Below are positions 21,973-32,933 of a stretch of DNA of 64,000 nt, piece after piece. Source of the DNA: Endocalyx cinctus (lineage: Eukaryota > Ascomycota > Sordariomycetes > Amphisphaeriales > Apiosporaceae). The notes beneath the pieces are model-generated. The model saw only the letters and a program-made list of their open reading frames with translations, was not told where the DNA came from and searched no databases. The position numbers and the translations under genes were made by a program. The stretch spans positions 5,793,682-5,857,681 of the forward strand of contig BCKC01000002.1 of NCBI GenBank assembly GCA_001600455.1, written 5' to 3'. Position 1 is the first letter of the stretch. Each line of letters opens with the position of its first letter.

Positions 21973-24700
21973 TTTACTACCTAGGTACATATGTACTTTA
22001 GTGTAACCCATTAAAAGAACGTACAAAGTATTACAGATCCGAATTTCTGGGAATCTCGACAGATACTTTTTTCTACTCTGTAAAAGTTTCAACTTACAGA
22101 GGTTACACTGTAATATACTGTAGTGTAGATCATTTATTATTGTAACGGGTAGGGAACCAGAGATGTCACTCGTACGGTTCCCACCCACGCCGTGCGCTCG
22201 AGCCTCGAAACAAAAAGAAAAGATCTGATGATAATTGTTCATATAACCTGTCTGCCAGTCTTCTTATCGGGATACCTACCTAAGTACTTGACTTACGAGT
22301 AGTTTACAGTCACGGTACATGTGTACATTGGATGTAGGCATCTCTGCTATCGTATTACATACCTAGGTATATACTCTATATACTCCGTACTAGATTTTAC
22401 ACTATACGAATTTCCCCGAATGAAGATCGAAACGGATAAAACATCTCGATCAGGTTACATTTTCCAAGAGAATAACCTAGAACCGCATCTCTTTTTTGTT
22501 TTCTCTCTCTCTCTTCTCTCTTCTGTCTTTCAATTTACCCCGTTGCTTTCTTCAACAAAACATATATTGCCGGTTTCCGTGATCTGCTAATATTAACTAT
22601 GACTGCTAGTTATAACCGGTGCCTATACGTACTATGTACTTATAGAGTTAGGTCCCAAGGATCCACTAATACTCCAATCACATCAAGTCAATCCATGACC
22701 TATGAACAGGATCATGCCCCTGGAAAAACTTTTTCTCTTTTCTCTTCTCTTTTCTCTCTTCGTATTGATTAGTCCATTGTGTAGCTCTACGTGTAGATTG
22801 TCTAACTACTCGGCTTCGACCCGAGCGATGCAGGGCGACATTGATGTTTAAATCAAGCTTAGGCTCGCCGGATGAGAAGCGTATATGCAGGCCCCGACGT
22901 TACATCTACCTGCGTCCATCAGCGAGGGTAGACTGGTTAATGCCTGTGATCGCTTAACGTTATCACACATGTCTCACATTAACCCAGTCACGCAATAAAA
23001 CACGAAGAGAGAGAGAAAAAGATTCATCCTCGATGACCGAATTACCCCGCTGTGATAAAGAGAGATAATTATCTAAAAACAGGGTTCAAATCCTTTTCTC
23101 TCTCTCTCTCTCTCTCTTGTTCTCTTTCTCCTCGCTTGAACCTTGGTACGTTAGATATGGGTACCCTAACTCTGCCCAGAGTTGTTTTACGTTACATCGC
23201 ATCGCATCGCATCACCGCCCGTAGTGTACCAAAGAGTAGGTTCGGTCGGGGAATTTACCCTAATCCCCTACCCAGTAAATGCGTACATGTATAAAACAAT
23301 GAAGAACAAATCATCTTTCAGTTCTACTATGCCGCCTCATTTCTCTTATCTTTTCTCTCCCACCCCCGCCCGCTGAAGACTGAACATTATCCTAGTTCAA
23401 AAGTAATCTTTTCATTTTAAGCAGCATCATCCCTTAAATCCTCATTTGTTCCAAAGTTATACTGTACATATATTGGGAATATATGTATACTAGGATTACG
23501 TAGTAGTTTACCAAAGAATACTAGGAAGAACGACTCGAATGCTAAGATCCACGGGTGTCGTGGCGTGGAGCCTCCCCACGTGTATTCAGGGATGGCGATT
23601 TCCTAGCGTATGCTAGCGTATTGTACTGCTTATCGAGCTTGGCGCTCCCTATCTCAAGGAGAAAATACGCCATACGGTACGGATAGATGTTCGCGTAGAT
23701 TGCTTACTCAGGAATAAATATCTAGTACTCTCTGTGGTATATATATTATCCTAGCACGTCGACTTAAAATCAAGATGCTCGTTTGACAGGTCAATAATAT
23801 ATATAACTTTGTTTCATCACACGCAGCGTCAATGCGGAGGCGCGGGTGTTGAAACATCCTTCCGTTCACGGAAATCGGAAATTGGTGACCGAAAGAATTC
23901 ATAAAAATCAGTGCCTAGGTACATATATGAATACTAGCTGACTACCTAGGTACTTACTTACAAGTACGAAGTAGCGATAGCTATGTCATACTACGTTGCT
24001 ATACATATATTTATTTACGTACGAGTTAAATAGATAAATTCCGTTTTTCATCTCTTCGAGCGGCTCGGCAAAGACGGTCTTGGATATCTTCCCCGTACTT
24101 TGTACGTAAGCTAGTAAGTAAGTACCTAGGCTGGTAAGGTATTGCCAAATTATCTTAATTGCAACTCATGGAACTGATATAGCGCTAATGTAAGCGATGC
24201 GATGAATGCACCGTGCTAAAACATACCTAACTTAATAACAGTTAGGTACTCATTTAGTGGCATCCATGATTCCGTTTCTTAACCATGAGTACTAACTTAG
24301 TTCCAAGTTGGCGTATAAACTAAAGAATTGATTGCCAAGAATTGTAGGAAATATCAGACGAGTACAACACTCCTCAAATTAAAGAAGAAAAAAAAAAAAA
24401 AAAAAAAAGGTCTGTGATATCCCATATATTATCTATCCATAAGAAAAACCCTTATAGTATTCCCGGCATAAGTTTTCGCTTTGCCGGATGCCGGACAGGG
24501 CATCGGTTATCGCGTCTTCCTCCGTTAGATCTGTCAAGTCCGGCAATGCTCGTGCATCCCCAAATCTACGTAATACCCGTGGACATATACATGCATGTGT
24601 CTCCCAACTCGTTAATGCGCCGTGATAGAAAAAAAGATTTATCGGTCGAAGAAAATTGAGCACCCTCTAATAACAGAAAAATATGGTGTCATATCCCCTT

Positions 24701-26494
24701 TCAGAACTGCTGCTGCTGCTGCTGCTGTTCTAAAGCTGCTTCCGGATCCGCGTCGTATTTCACCCCCGTCCCCGTACACGGGCCATCCACGTCGAACGTG
24801 CTAATATTCTTGATGATGGTATCGCCGCTCGAGAAACGAACCATCGTACCCCCGCCGCCGCCGATCGGGACCTGAGTCTTCGGCCACCCGAGCGTCTCGA
24901 GTCCGTTTTCTGGGTCGGCCAAGAACGCGAACACGTAATCTTGCATCGTCTCGGCCACGCGCTTCTGGAAGTCCGTCGCGCCCCCGGATAGGTTGTACGT
25001 TCCGAACAGCATAGGTAGGTCCGCCCCGTGGTAGGCCCCCATCCAGGGGTACGGCGTCAGGTTCTTGTACTTGCCGTCGTCTAGACAAACCATCACACAT
25101 GTTAGTAAACAAAATCTTAAAAGAGAGTGACGATATATTATTTTCTATTTTTCTTCTTTTTGAAGTTGGAGGAAATAAGCAAAATGAAGTAGAAAACGTG
25201 GAAAGTTTTTTTTTTTTTTTTTTTTTTTTTTTCGGTACTCACATTGATACCGGTAAGTAGTGAGATTGTTAGCCGTCCGCACGACCGACGTGTTATAGCT
25301 CGGACACACGAACTCGCCCACGGTCCCCTCATCCACCTCCGTGCGGTTTGGACCGGATCTCAAGTCCGTGACCGGGTACGTGATGAGGCTGGACTCCTCG
25401 TTCGCCGTGTTCGTCACCAGCGCCGGCACCTTAGCGATCATACCCTTCAGGGCGCGGTCCGTGAAGTTGGCGTAGATGATCTTATCGTCGACGGTCGGGC
25501 GAAAGTACAGCCCGGGTTTCTTCCTTTCGTCGCCGTAGCGGCCCACGAAGTTCTGGATCAGATTCGTCGGCAGCTGCCGCATGCAACCGACCTCGGCCTC
25601 GGGGTCCTCCGGAAAATCGCAGCCCAGCTCGCGCGCGACGAAGGTGAAGTTCGTCTGCAAAGCGTTGTCCCCGCGCGCGTACGTCGACCGCGTCGCCGTG
25701 CCGGACATGAGCAGGAACGCCGACGCTAGCGGGTCCTCGTAATAAGCGTAGTTCAGGAGGTCGGCCGCGATCCCGCCCGCCGAATGGCCCCAGACCGTGA
25801 TCCGGTCGCGGTCGCCCCCGAACGCCTCGACGTTCCCGTACACCCACTCCAGCGCGAGCCTCTGGTCGAGGATCCCCAGGTTGTTGTCCGAGAGCCCGGC
25901 CGCGTTCGGAAACCCGAATATGTGTACCCGGTAGTTCATCGTCACGACCACGTGCTTCTGGCTGCGGTCTATCCACCCCGACGGGTTGTGGTGCGGCGCG
26001 TCCAGACCACCGCCCCGGAAGCTGCCGCCGGGGATAAAAAATACCACGGGCAGCTTATCTCCCGCCGTCGCATTGACCGGCGTGTAGATCGCGAGACTGA
26101 GGCAGTCTTCGGCGCTCGTCTGCGCTATATCCCCGGCGTGGCGGCTCTGGTCCCCCGTCGTGATGGAGAAGTCCGTAATATTAGAGTTCCACAGGGATAG
26201 CGTGCTCGTCAAGTATTGCGGGCATGAGGCCGGGTATCTATACGAGTAACGGTGCTTGATAGAGGCTCGCGCGGCGACCGGGGGCCTCCACCGCAGCTCG
26301 CCCACGGGTGGTTCGGCGTATGGGATATTGCGGAATTCCCTGACGCTCGGGTAGTCCTGATCCTGCATTCCTGTATACCGCCCGGTCGTGGTCCTGACTG
26401 TAAGCTCGGGCCCACCGCTAGGAGAATCGCACGAGCTCTTCAATCCTCGTACGAGGTGCCCGAGGGCTGCGACCCACAACAGTGCAATCTTCAT
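24701..26494 (-). CDS. Secreted type-B carboxylesterase
   Basis: Two exons (26494-25243 and 25080-24701) joined across a 162-nt intron containing a 27-nt T run; donor GTGAGT, acceptor CTAG, phase 1. The product is 543 aa, normal for fungal carboxylesterase/lipase type B. A signal peptide (MKIALLWVAALGHLVRG) precedes typical family blocks: NIPYAEPPVGELRW (57-69), EDCLSLAIY (129-137) and PVVFFIPGGSF (149-159, oxyanion hole). The nucleophile motif is WGHSAGG with Ser238; His replaces the usual Glu before the Ser. The acid is probably Glu in NEES and the base His in GAYHGAD. Several NxT/NxS sites suggest glycosylation. The C-terminus ends in a seven-Gln run. It probably hydrolyses extracellular esters. 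It shares its strand with the neighbouring transcription factor. Confidence 0.93.
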
Positions 26495-27480
26495 ACCTCA
26501 ACAGTTGGATTGGAAAATATAGGGACTGCCAAGAATTATTTTATCACCACACCCGAGCTCGAGTCTTAGCCCTAATGATCACCTTACCTCCCCTATATAT
26601 AGACATTATGACCAACATTAACTGTAGGCCTGGTATCTGATTGCTCATCATAATGCGGAGTAGTACGATGCCGCGACTGCAGGTTACCCCGATATACAAT
26701 TAGCTGGTTGGAGATTCAATAAGGTCCAGATAATGTCTCGTGATTGATTCACAATCCTTCGACATCTGCATCTAAGCGCATTGGTCGTGTAGCATAACCC
26801 CGCGTGGGGAAAGGTGCGGCTCGTTGCTTCGCCATTGCTGTAATCTGCTATTAGCCTAAACATGACCTATCACGATAGGAAGGTAACGCATCGATCACGG
26901 CTGGGTTAGACAACGCGCGTGGCTTATTGGTGAGTCGTATCAGAGAAGATTCGGAAAAGTATGCATCATTCCGACAAATATGTCGTGAACATCCGTATCG
27001 CTGGAAATCGAAAGGGATAGACGAATTCATAGTCAATGACTTTTGGGGAACTAATTCATTTACATTCTGTAGGTACTATTCCTTCTTCAAAACCATCCCT
27101 ATATCGGGAGATAATTTGAGACTTTCACACATTAGAAATTCAGGAAATGTAAAGTGTTCAGGCCAAGAGCGCGCTCAAGATGGATTCATCCATGAGTATT
27201 CAACAACATTACGATTTTGGATATGAGTCTACCATTGATAGTCTTGTTCGCCGCGATTTTCCATACACAATAGATTTCGCCTACAAAATTATCTTCCTTG
27301 CGCAAATATATCATCAGAAATCGCCACTATGGTTTTCCAGGACATGGCAAACAAAAGGTGTAGATAGGTAGTATGCCCGCGATATCGCCAAAATGACCAA
27401 AGGCAGAACTCAAGAAGGTGCTTTATGCTGTTACATTAGTCAATTAACAAGTCAATGGAAGAGGTTTTCAATGTTTATCA
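26495..27480. other. Intergenic, carboxylesterase promoter side
   Basis: About 1 kb between the 5' end of the carboxylesterase gene and the 3' end of the regulator gene. Both strands have an open frame near 26850-27226 (a 61-codon one on - and a 99-codon one on +), and a further + frame lies at 27180-27371. None has start, splice or family support. Confidence 0.45.
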
Positions 27481-29326
27481 TTAACCAAAACAAAGACGCA
27501 TCTTCAAAGGATGGTACGACTCGGCCATATGCTGCCTATCCACGATTTGACCCCACCACACGTTCTCGGCGCCATATTTCTCCTGCTCAGCCCACACCTC
27601 TTCCAGCAAAGGGACAGCGCTGTTGAAGATATGATATCTAGTCTTGTTGTTCCACGCGGCGCAGTACTTCAGGACTTTCTTCCGTATCGACCCGTCCCTC
27701 AGCTCGCAGGCGGCAAAGATGAGCGGCAGCAAGGCCTGCCTCGCGACCATGCCGCCGTCGTCGTCGCGGCAGGAGAAGACGTGGTCCGCCACAGTCCTCG
27801 CCCGGGACAAGACGCGAACGGAGATCGCCTCCCCAGGCCGCCACCGAAATACCCTGAACAGGTATAGGATGAGACCATTCCTCCACGCTTCTGAGCAGTG
27901 CATGATGTCCCGATCTCGCTGCATGCGCTCCTCCTCCTCTTCGTCATCGACGACGTCGGCCGTCGGAGGGGAGACGTGACGCCAGGACTCAAGTGATTCC
28001 TCGATCTCCGATACGAGGCCGTCGTCGTCGAAGACGACGTACCGCATTAAAGACGATTTCTTCTTTTCGGCGCCCAGGCGCGCCAGTCGCATCACGATCT
28101 TGACGAGCGGGAGCGGGCATCCGCATAGCCTGAAGTAATCCCACTCCTGCTGCATGCGATGACTCGACAGCACGGCTTCGAAGTAAGAATAAGGAAACAC
28201 GCAGTCTTCCCGGGATACGAGACTCGTTATCGCGTCCCACCTAGCGACTCGGTTAGCTTTTGATATGAGGACAGCATGTTAGCGGCGTTGGCTTGCGACG
28301 CACCACATCAGCATCCCCACCTGAGCAGATACCCTGGATGATTTTGTCCATTCCTTTATACCGCCAAAAGCCTCGAGGAGAGCGTAAGCACCGGTGAGGT
28401 GCGTGCTCCAGTTCCCGTAAGCCGACTGGGTTTCCTGTGTAAGTAGTACCGACTGTAAGCTTAGAACTCGAGACAAAAAGTCTCCGCGCAGCGATGGAGA
28501 AAGGGAGAGGGATAGCAAACATCCAAGGAGAATAGAATGATGATGGTATCCAGCATATGATAAGCATCTCTCAAGTTCCCGCCCGAGTTGAGTTTTTCGC
28601 GGAGCAGTTGAAGTGCCGTATGGTGGTGATGCTTGACCAACGCGCTCTCGACGTGGTGGCCAGCTAAAGCCATGACGGCGTGGCCGAGAAAAAGCGGCTC
28701 GGGGGTGAGACTAGCGTGATATCGAAACGGGTTGATCTGAAGGTCGAAAGTCAAGGGGATTTTGCAAAACTCCTGATTGTCTAAAGATTGTTAACTCTGC
28801 GAGGTAAGAAATAAATATAGAGAACCGCATACATCTGTCAAAAATGGGCTTATATCTGTCGTAGAGGCCATTGTATATTATACCCGATATTGGGAAAGAG
28901 TAAGTTGGGGGCGTGAAGTCGGTAAGTGCTGATGAAGTCGTGATACAGCCTGAGTCAACTGTGGCACTATGGATCAAATATCTGTCATGATCTAAGGGGG
29001 ATGCATCATCCGTATCGTTGAGTGGCTGTATATTACTAGATCGGGTATCTTCTTCATCTGGCACGTTTCAATTCAGCTTGTTCCTCTAGGGGCGGGTGAG
29101 GCAAAGATCAGTAGGTACCATCGAAATCTGTATCTGTCGATCGTCCCAGATTAGGGGAGCCCCCCGGCCTATGGTCTAATATGGGATTCTCGTAAATAAA
29201 CTCGAATCTCCGGCACGTATCTGTATGTCCCTGTACAGCTCGTTTACTTCTTCGTGCAGTTGTCTTTTTCACGGGTTTTCTAGATAAAGAAAATCCAGGT
29301 TGCCAAGATAATCGTTTCATAGACAT
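27481..29326 (-). CDS. Fungal_trans_2-type transcription factor without visible zinc cluster
   Basis: Six exons: 29326-29119, 29057-28833, 28780-28521, 28434-28304, and 28240-27481 with the earlier ones joined in phase by introns of 52-86 nt; five exons in all, four introns, 527 aa. The body from about 115 to the end resembles the fungal-specific transcription-factor domain found behind Zn2Cys6 fingers, including YNQEFCKIPLTFD, FLGHAVMALAGHH, LLEAFGGIKEW, a MLMWWDAITSL segment and a C-terminal WWGQIVDRQ helix. The N-terminus is basic (SRKPVKKTTARRSKR) but has no six-cysteine cluster, and none is seen in the upstream DNA examined. It could bind DNA through another partner, start at a missed exon, or act as a regulator without its own finger. 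Its strand and proximity to the esterase and MFS genes suggest local regulation (inference). Confidence 0.82.
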
Positions 29327-30084
29327 GTCCGTAAGTGAGCTAACCTAGACCGAATTGCCTCAGTTCGCTCGAAAATAAGAAACAAATATGATGATTAAGT
29401 CCGTACGGGGTCATTACATTCAGGCTCAGCATACAATAGATAAGTCAGTCATCAGTTGATGATATTCTAAGTACATCTTCGATAAATGCCATAATAGCGG
29501 GGAACCTAATTATTATCATACCCGGTTTAATATATGTCCTACTTGATCATATAAATTGGATAGACTACCGTTTTTAGATAGTTACCATTTACAGCTTCTT
29601 CCCGATTTGGCATGTTTCCTCATTCGCTATAGTTGCATACTTGGTTCCAATTAAATAGCGCCCACATTTTGGTGATTGCTTCACGTATCCTTTTATTTGA
29701 CTATGAGCATGATGTCTAGGCTTGGTCGGGAAATAAATCGATGGGATACTAATGGAGTCACCATATATCATAATATGGATTCTGTCCCTTGATATTTCTA
29801 AGATGGTGGAATCGATATTACTACTCATAGCCTCTTGCTTAATACGTTATTACCTCTTCGGTCTTGCTCGCTTCTAATATGGACTTTAAGGACAGTGTAA
29901 ATGGAATGTCTAACTAGAGATAGTGAACGTCCCATTGGTCATGTAACACGTAAAGTTTGAATTATAAAAGCCCGTTCTCCTTATACGTAGGTCGATATAT
30001 ATACATATCACCGCTACTTACGGGACCATCAGTGGTAAAATATAACCCATCTCTTTGTATCGCTTCAAGTGATTTACATTCGAC
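29327..30084. other. Divergent promoter region
   Basis: About 760 bp between the transcription factor gene (-) and the MFS transporter gene (+), so it may carry shared regulatory sites. No gene is seen; the minus-strand open frame at 29589-29828 is unsupported. Confidence 0.45.
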
Positions 30085-31810
30085 ATGGTCCACGCTGTGA
30101 TAGGAACACCCGAGGCTCAATGTCTTCAAACCTCAACTCGAGAGGATAAAATAACAGTGATTACCTCTCCAGACTTCGAGAAAGCAGCTAATGTAATGAC
30201 AGGTAAGTTCAAAGACCAGCTAAGTATCCAGCGCCATCTTTACTTGTAACAATTTATTCAAATATATGCCTAAATCTTTACACTTTTTTTTTTCCATGGA
30301 GTCCTCAGCTAATCTCAACTATGCAGAGCCGCTCCCCGAAGTCGACATTATCACCTGGGACGGGCCAAATGACCCGGAAGATCCATATAATTGGCCACCC
30401 AGAAAAAAATGGAGGGTAGTCGGGCTCGGACTCCTCGCCAGCTTCATCTGCTCTATGAACGGGACCATCCTATCCGTCGCGAACGCATCCATCTCGGAAG
30501 AGTTCGACCTCTCCGACTCGGGATTCCCTCGTTCCTACCTCGCGACGACGACGTCCTGGGGGTTAGGGGCGGCGTTACTCCCACTCGTCCTGCTCCCGGC
30601 CACCGAGGACGTCGTCGGGGTGCGGCCTGTCCTCCTCGGGACCTACGCGGTCTTCGTCCTCGCCCTGATCCCGGCCGGGCTCGCCCAGAACTTCGCCACG
30701 CTCGTCGTCTTCCGCTTCCTCGCCGGCGGCTGCGTCCCGCTCGTGAGCGATGCCGTCGCCGGCGTCGCGTCCAACGTTTTTCATGGGTCCGAAGCTAGGA
30801 GCGTCGCCGTCGGCCTGTACGTCGTGGTGTATCTCGGCGCCACGAGCCTCGGCCCCGTCGTCGGCGCCTCGGTACTCGATTTCCTCTCCTGGCGCTGGAT
30901 CGCCCACGTCGAGTTAATCGTAACCGCCGCCTGCTTCCCCGTCCTCGTCATCGGCTTTCCCGAGACCCGTTCTTCGGCTATCTTCCGGAGCAAGGCCAGA
31001 AAAACGCGCACGGAGGGAAAGCGGGCCCACGTCTCGGTAGTACAAGATTCCCGTCGTAAGCCCCTGGTTCGCGCGGTCGCCGAGAGCCTGCGGAGACCTC
31101 TCTACATGCTGTTCACGGAATCGGTCGTTTTCATCGCCGCTCTCTGGGCGGCTTTCAGCCTCGGGACGATCTACCTTTTCACCGACTCGGTCGGCCAGGT
31201 CTACGGCCAGCTTTACGGTTGGAGCCCCGTCCAGGCGGGATACATCCAAAGCGCTATCGTCGTTGGCGAGATCCTCGGCGCCGGCTTGTCCCTATCCACC
31301 AACGGCTGGTACGAAGCGTCCGCCGCTCGCAACACCGAAGTTCCCGGTACGCCGATCCCCGAGGCGAGACTGTACGCCGCGATTATCGGGGGGTTGGTCG
31401 GCGTCGCGGGCGGCATGTTGGTCTACGGATGGGCGGCCTTTGCCGCCGCGCATTGGATCGGAATCACCGTCGGCTTGGCCACAGTTGGTTTTGGGACTAC
31501 CGCTATCGTGATCAGCATCGCGAACTATCTCATCGATGCATATAGCAAATACGCGGCGAGCGCTCTGGCGGCCGTCGGTTTAGTTGAAAACTTGTCCATC
31601 GCTTTTCTACCCCTTGCCTCGCCTGCCCTGTACACAAACCTCGGGTTTCACTGGGCTAGCTCGCTCCTCGCATTCGTGTCTTTAGGTCTTGCTGTCACCC
31701 CATTTTTGGTCATCAAATGGGGTAAAGAGATCAGATCCCGCAGTCCTTTTATGAAAGAGGCTATTATAGACCGACTAAGAGACCCGAACGTAGCAGTTGC
31801 TGCAGTGTAA
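30085..31810 (+). CDS. MFS transporter, DHA1-like
   Basis: The main frame encodes a 12-TM major facilitator. The preferred model joins a first exon (30085-30202) to 30309-31810 across a 106-nt intron with perfect GTAAGT donor, giving 539 aa. A simpler model starts at ATG 30296 and gives 504 aa. The loop motif DPEDPYNWPPRKKW before TM1 is characteristic of fungal drug:H+ antiporters and polyamine-type transporters. A motif-C-like GATSLGPVVGASV follows in TM5. A hydrophilic loop (about RSKARKTRTEGKR) separates the two six-TM halves. It is expected in the plasma membrane or another membrane, exporting small organic molecules; the substrate is unknown. Divergent from the transcription factor gene. 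The choice of acceptor is uncertain because an earlier AG lies in the ATGGAG at 30296. Confidence 0.9.
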
Positions 31811-32933
31811 GGAACATTATTTGGGGTGGAGGCCATGGCAATTCATTGAACCCGACTAGCCCGATCATATACAATACCCTTTCCATGAATGATTCCGTGA
31901 GGGGTTAGTGTTCACCCACCCAAAATCAAATAAGCAGAAATTACGACTTAGATAAAATCGGTATACCTTGGCTCCTGTCGTCTCCAACACGAAATTCTAG
32001 CACTAGATGAATATAGAAGCAGTATACATCTTCTCCGCGCATCGAGCGGTGGGAGACTGCGTAACCATATCATGAGCCTCGTCAGCAGTCAGACGCAGGA
32101 TTTGAGCAAGGCCAGCGTCGTCAGTTGTGATAAGCTGCAAATAGCAGGCTCCAGAGCTGGATATCTCTTCATGACGCAGCTTGCGTACCGCCTTTCTTCG
32201 AGAGATAAATGTAATGTGTATTATGTACGGTCTAGATGGTTTAAGTAGGGGACAAATGTTTACCCCTCTTCCTGAGGTTATTCCTCGAGATCATTAATCG
32301 ACTTAGGCGGTTAACCAACTCAATGTAGTGGACATAAGTATCATACGCGTCACACCTACTTTTATCACAATGACTCACTCATATTCCACGTGAGGTCTTT
32401 CTTGAATTTGTGATGCTTCGGATAATGAAGATGTCGTCGTCGTCCCTTCAACGCTTTATGACGAATTGTTCGTGCAAAGTTTTTAGGCATCCATTTAAAA
32501 CGCGAGGAATGGATGTAGGTATAGTATAATATTACCGCATATTTTGATAAATTCACTTCTTGGCTGCTTGGCACCTATTCCTATTAAAATATATAATCCT
32601 ATATAATTGATTTTGTGGGAAAATAATATGGGCTAAATTAGGCTTAGTACCAAATATTTTACATAGAAGAATTCTAGTAGGTATTACCGTATTGGGGGGT
32701 TATATAGTGCTGATAGTGGCAGCCTATTAGTGGATGGTCCCTAAAGTTGGAGAGAACATATTTCATACTCTCTACTGAACTTTGGAATATCTCGAAGTCA
32801 TAAACTATATGTAAAGAAATACTACCATGATCTCATAGGAGAGTATAAGAATGGATATGCTAGAATCAAAAACTATAAAGTTACAAAATCAGGTCAATTT
32901 CCTGAGCATCCGAATCGTTATCACTCACTTTAA
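31811..32933. other. Intergenic between two MFS genes
   Basis: About 1.1 kb with no firm gene. The stretch 32000-32290 is open and coding-like on both strands: a 58-codon + frame from ATG 32072, and a minus frame ending at 32003 that could splice to an ATG at 32490. The ambiguity prevents a call. A purine/AT-rich segment follows upstream of the next gene. Confidence 0.4.

Larger units (their letters stand above)
20325..24700. other. Gene-poor AT-rich region, 4.4 kb
   Basis: No gene is called. The 5' flank of the Ras-like gene has poly-A/T tracts (20659-20679, 20754-20766, 21165-21183). Farther in are four TACCTAGGTA palindromes, two TACGGAGTA-type motifs, three copies of a TCCACGGGTAT element and a (CT)n run near 23098-23117. 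A coding-like minus-strand patch at 24433-24570 has no visible start and is treated as a finding. Confidence 0.5.

Noticed and set aside
23040..23100. GGTTCAAATCC box resembling a tRNA B box
   Set aside because: No matching A box or cloverleaf within the expected distance.
26851..27371. Open frames of 61-99 codons on both strands upstream of the carboxylesterase
   Set aside because: Both strands look equally plausible by eye and none has start, intron or domain support.
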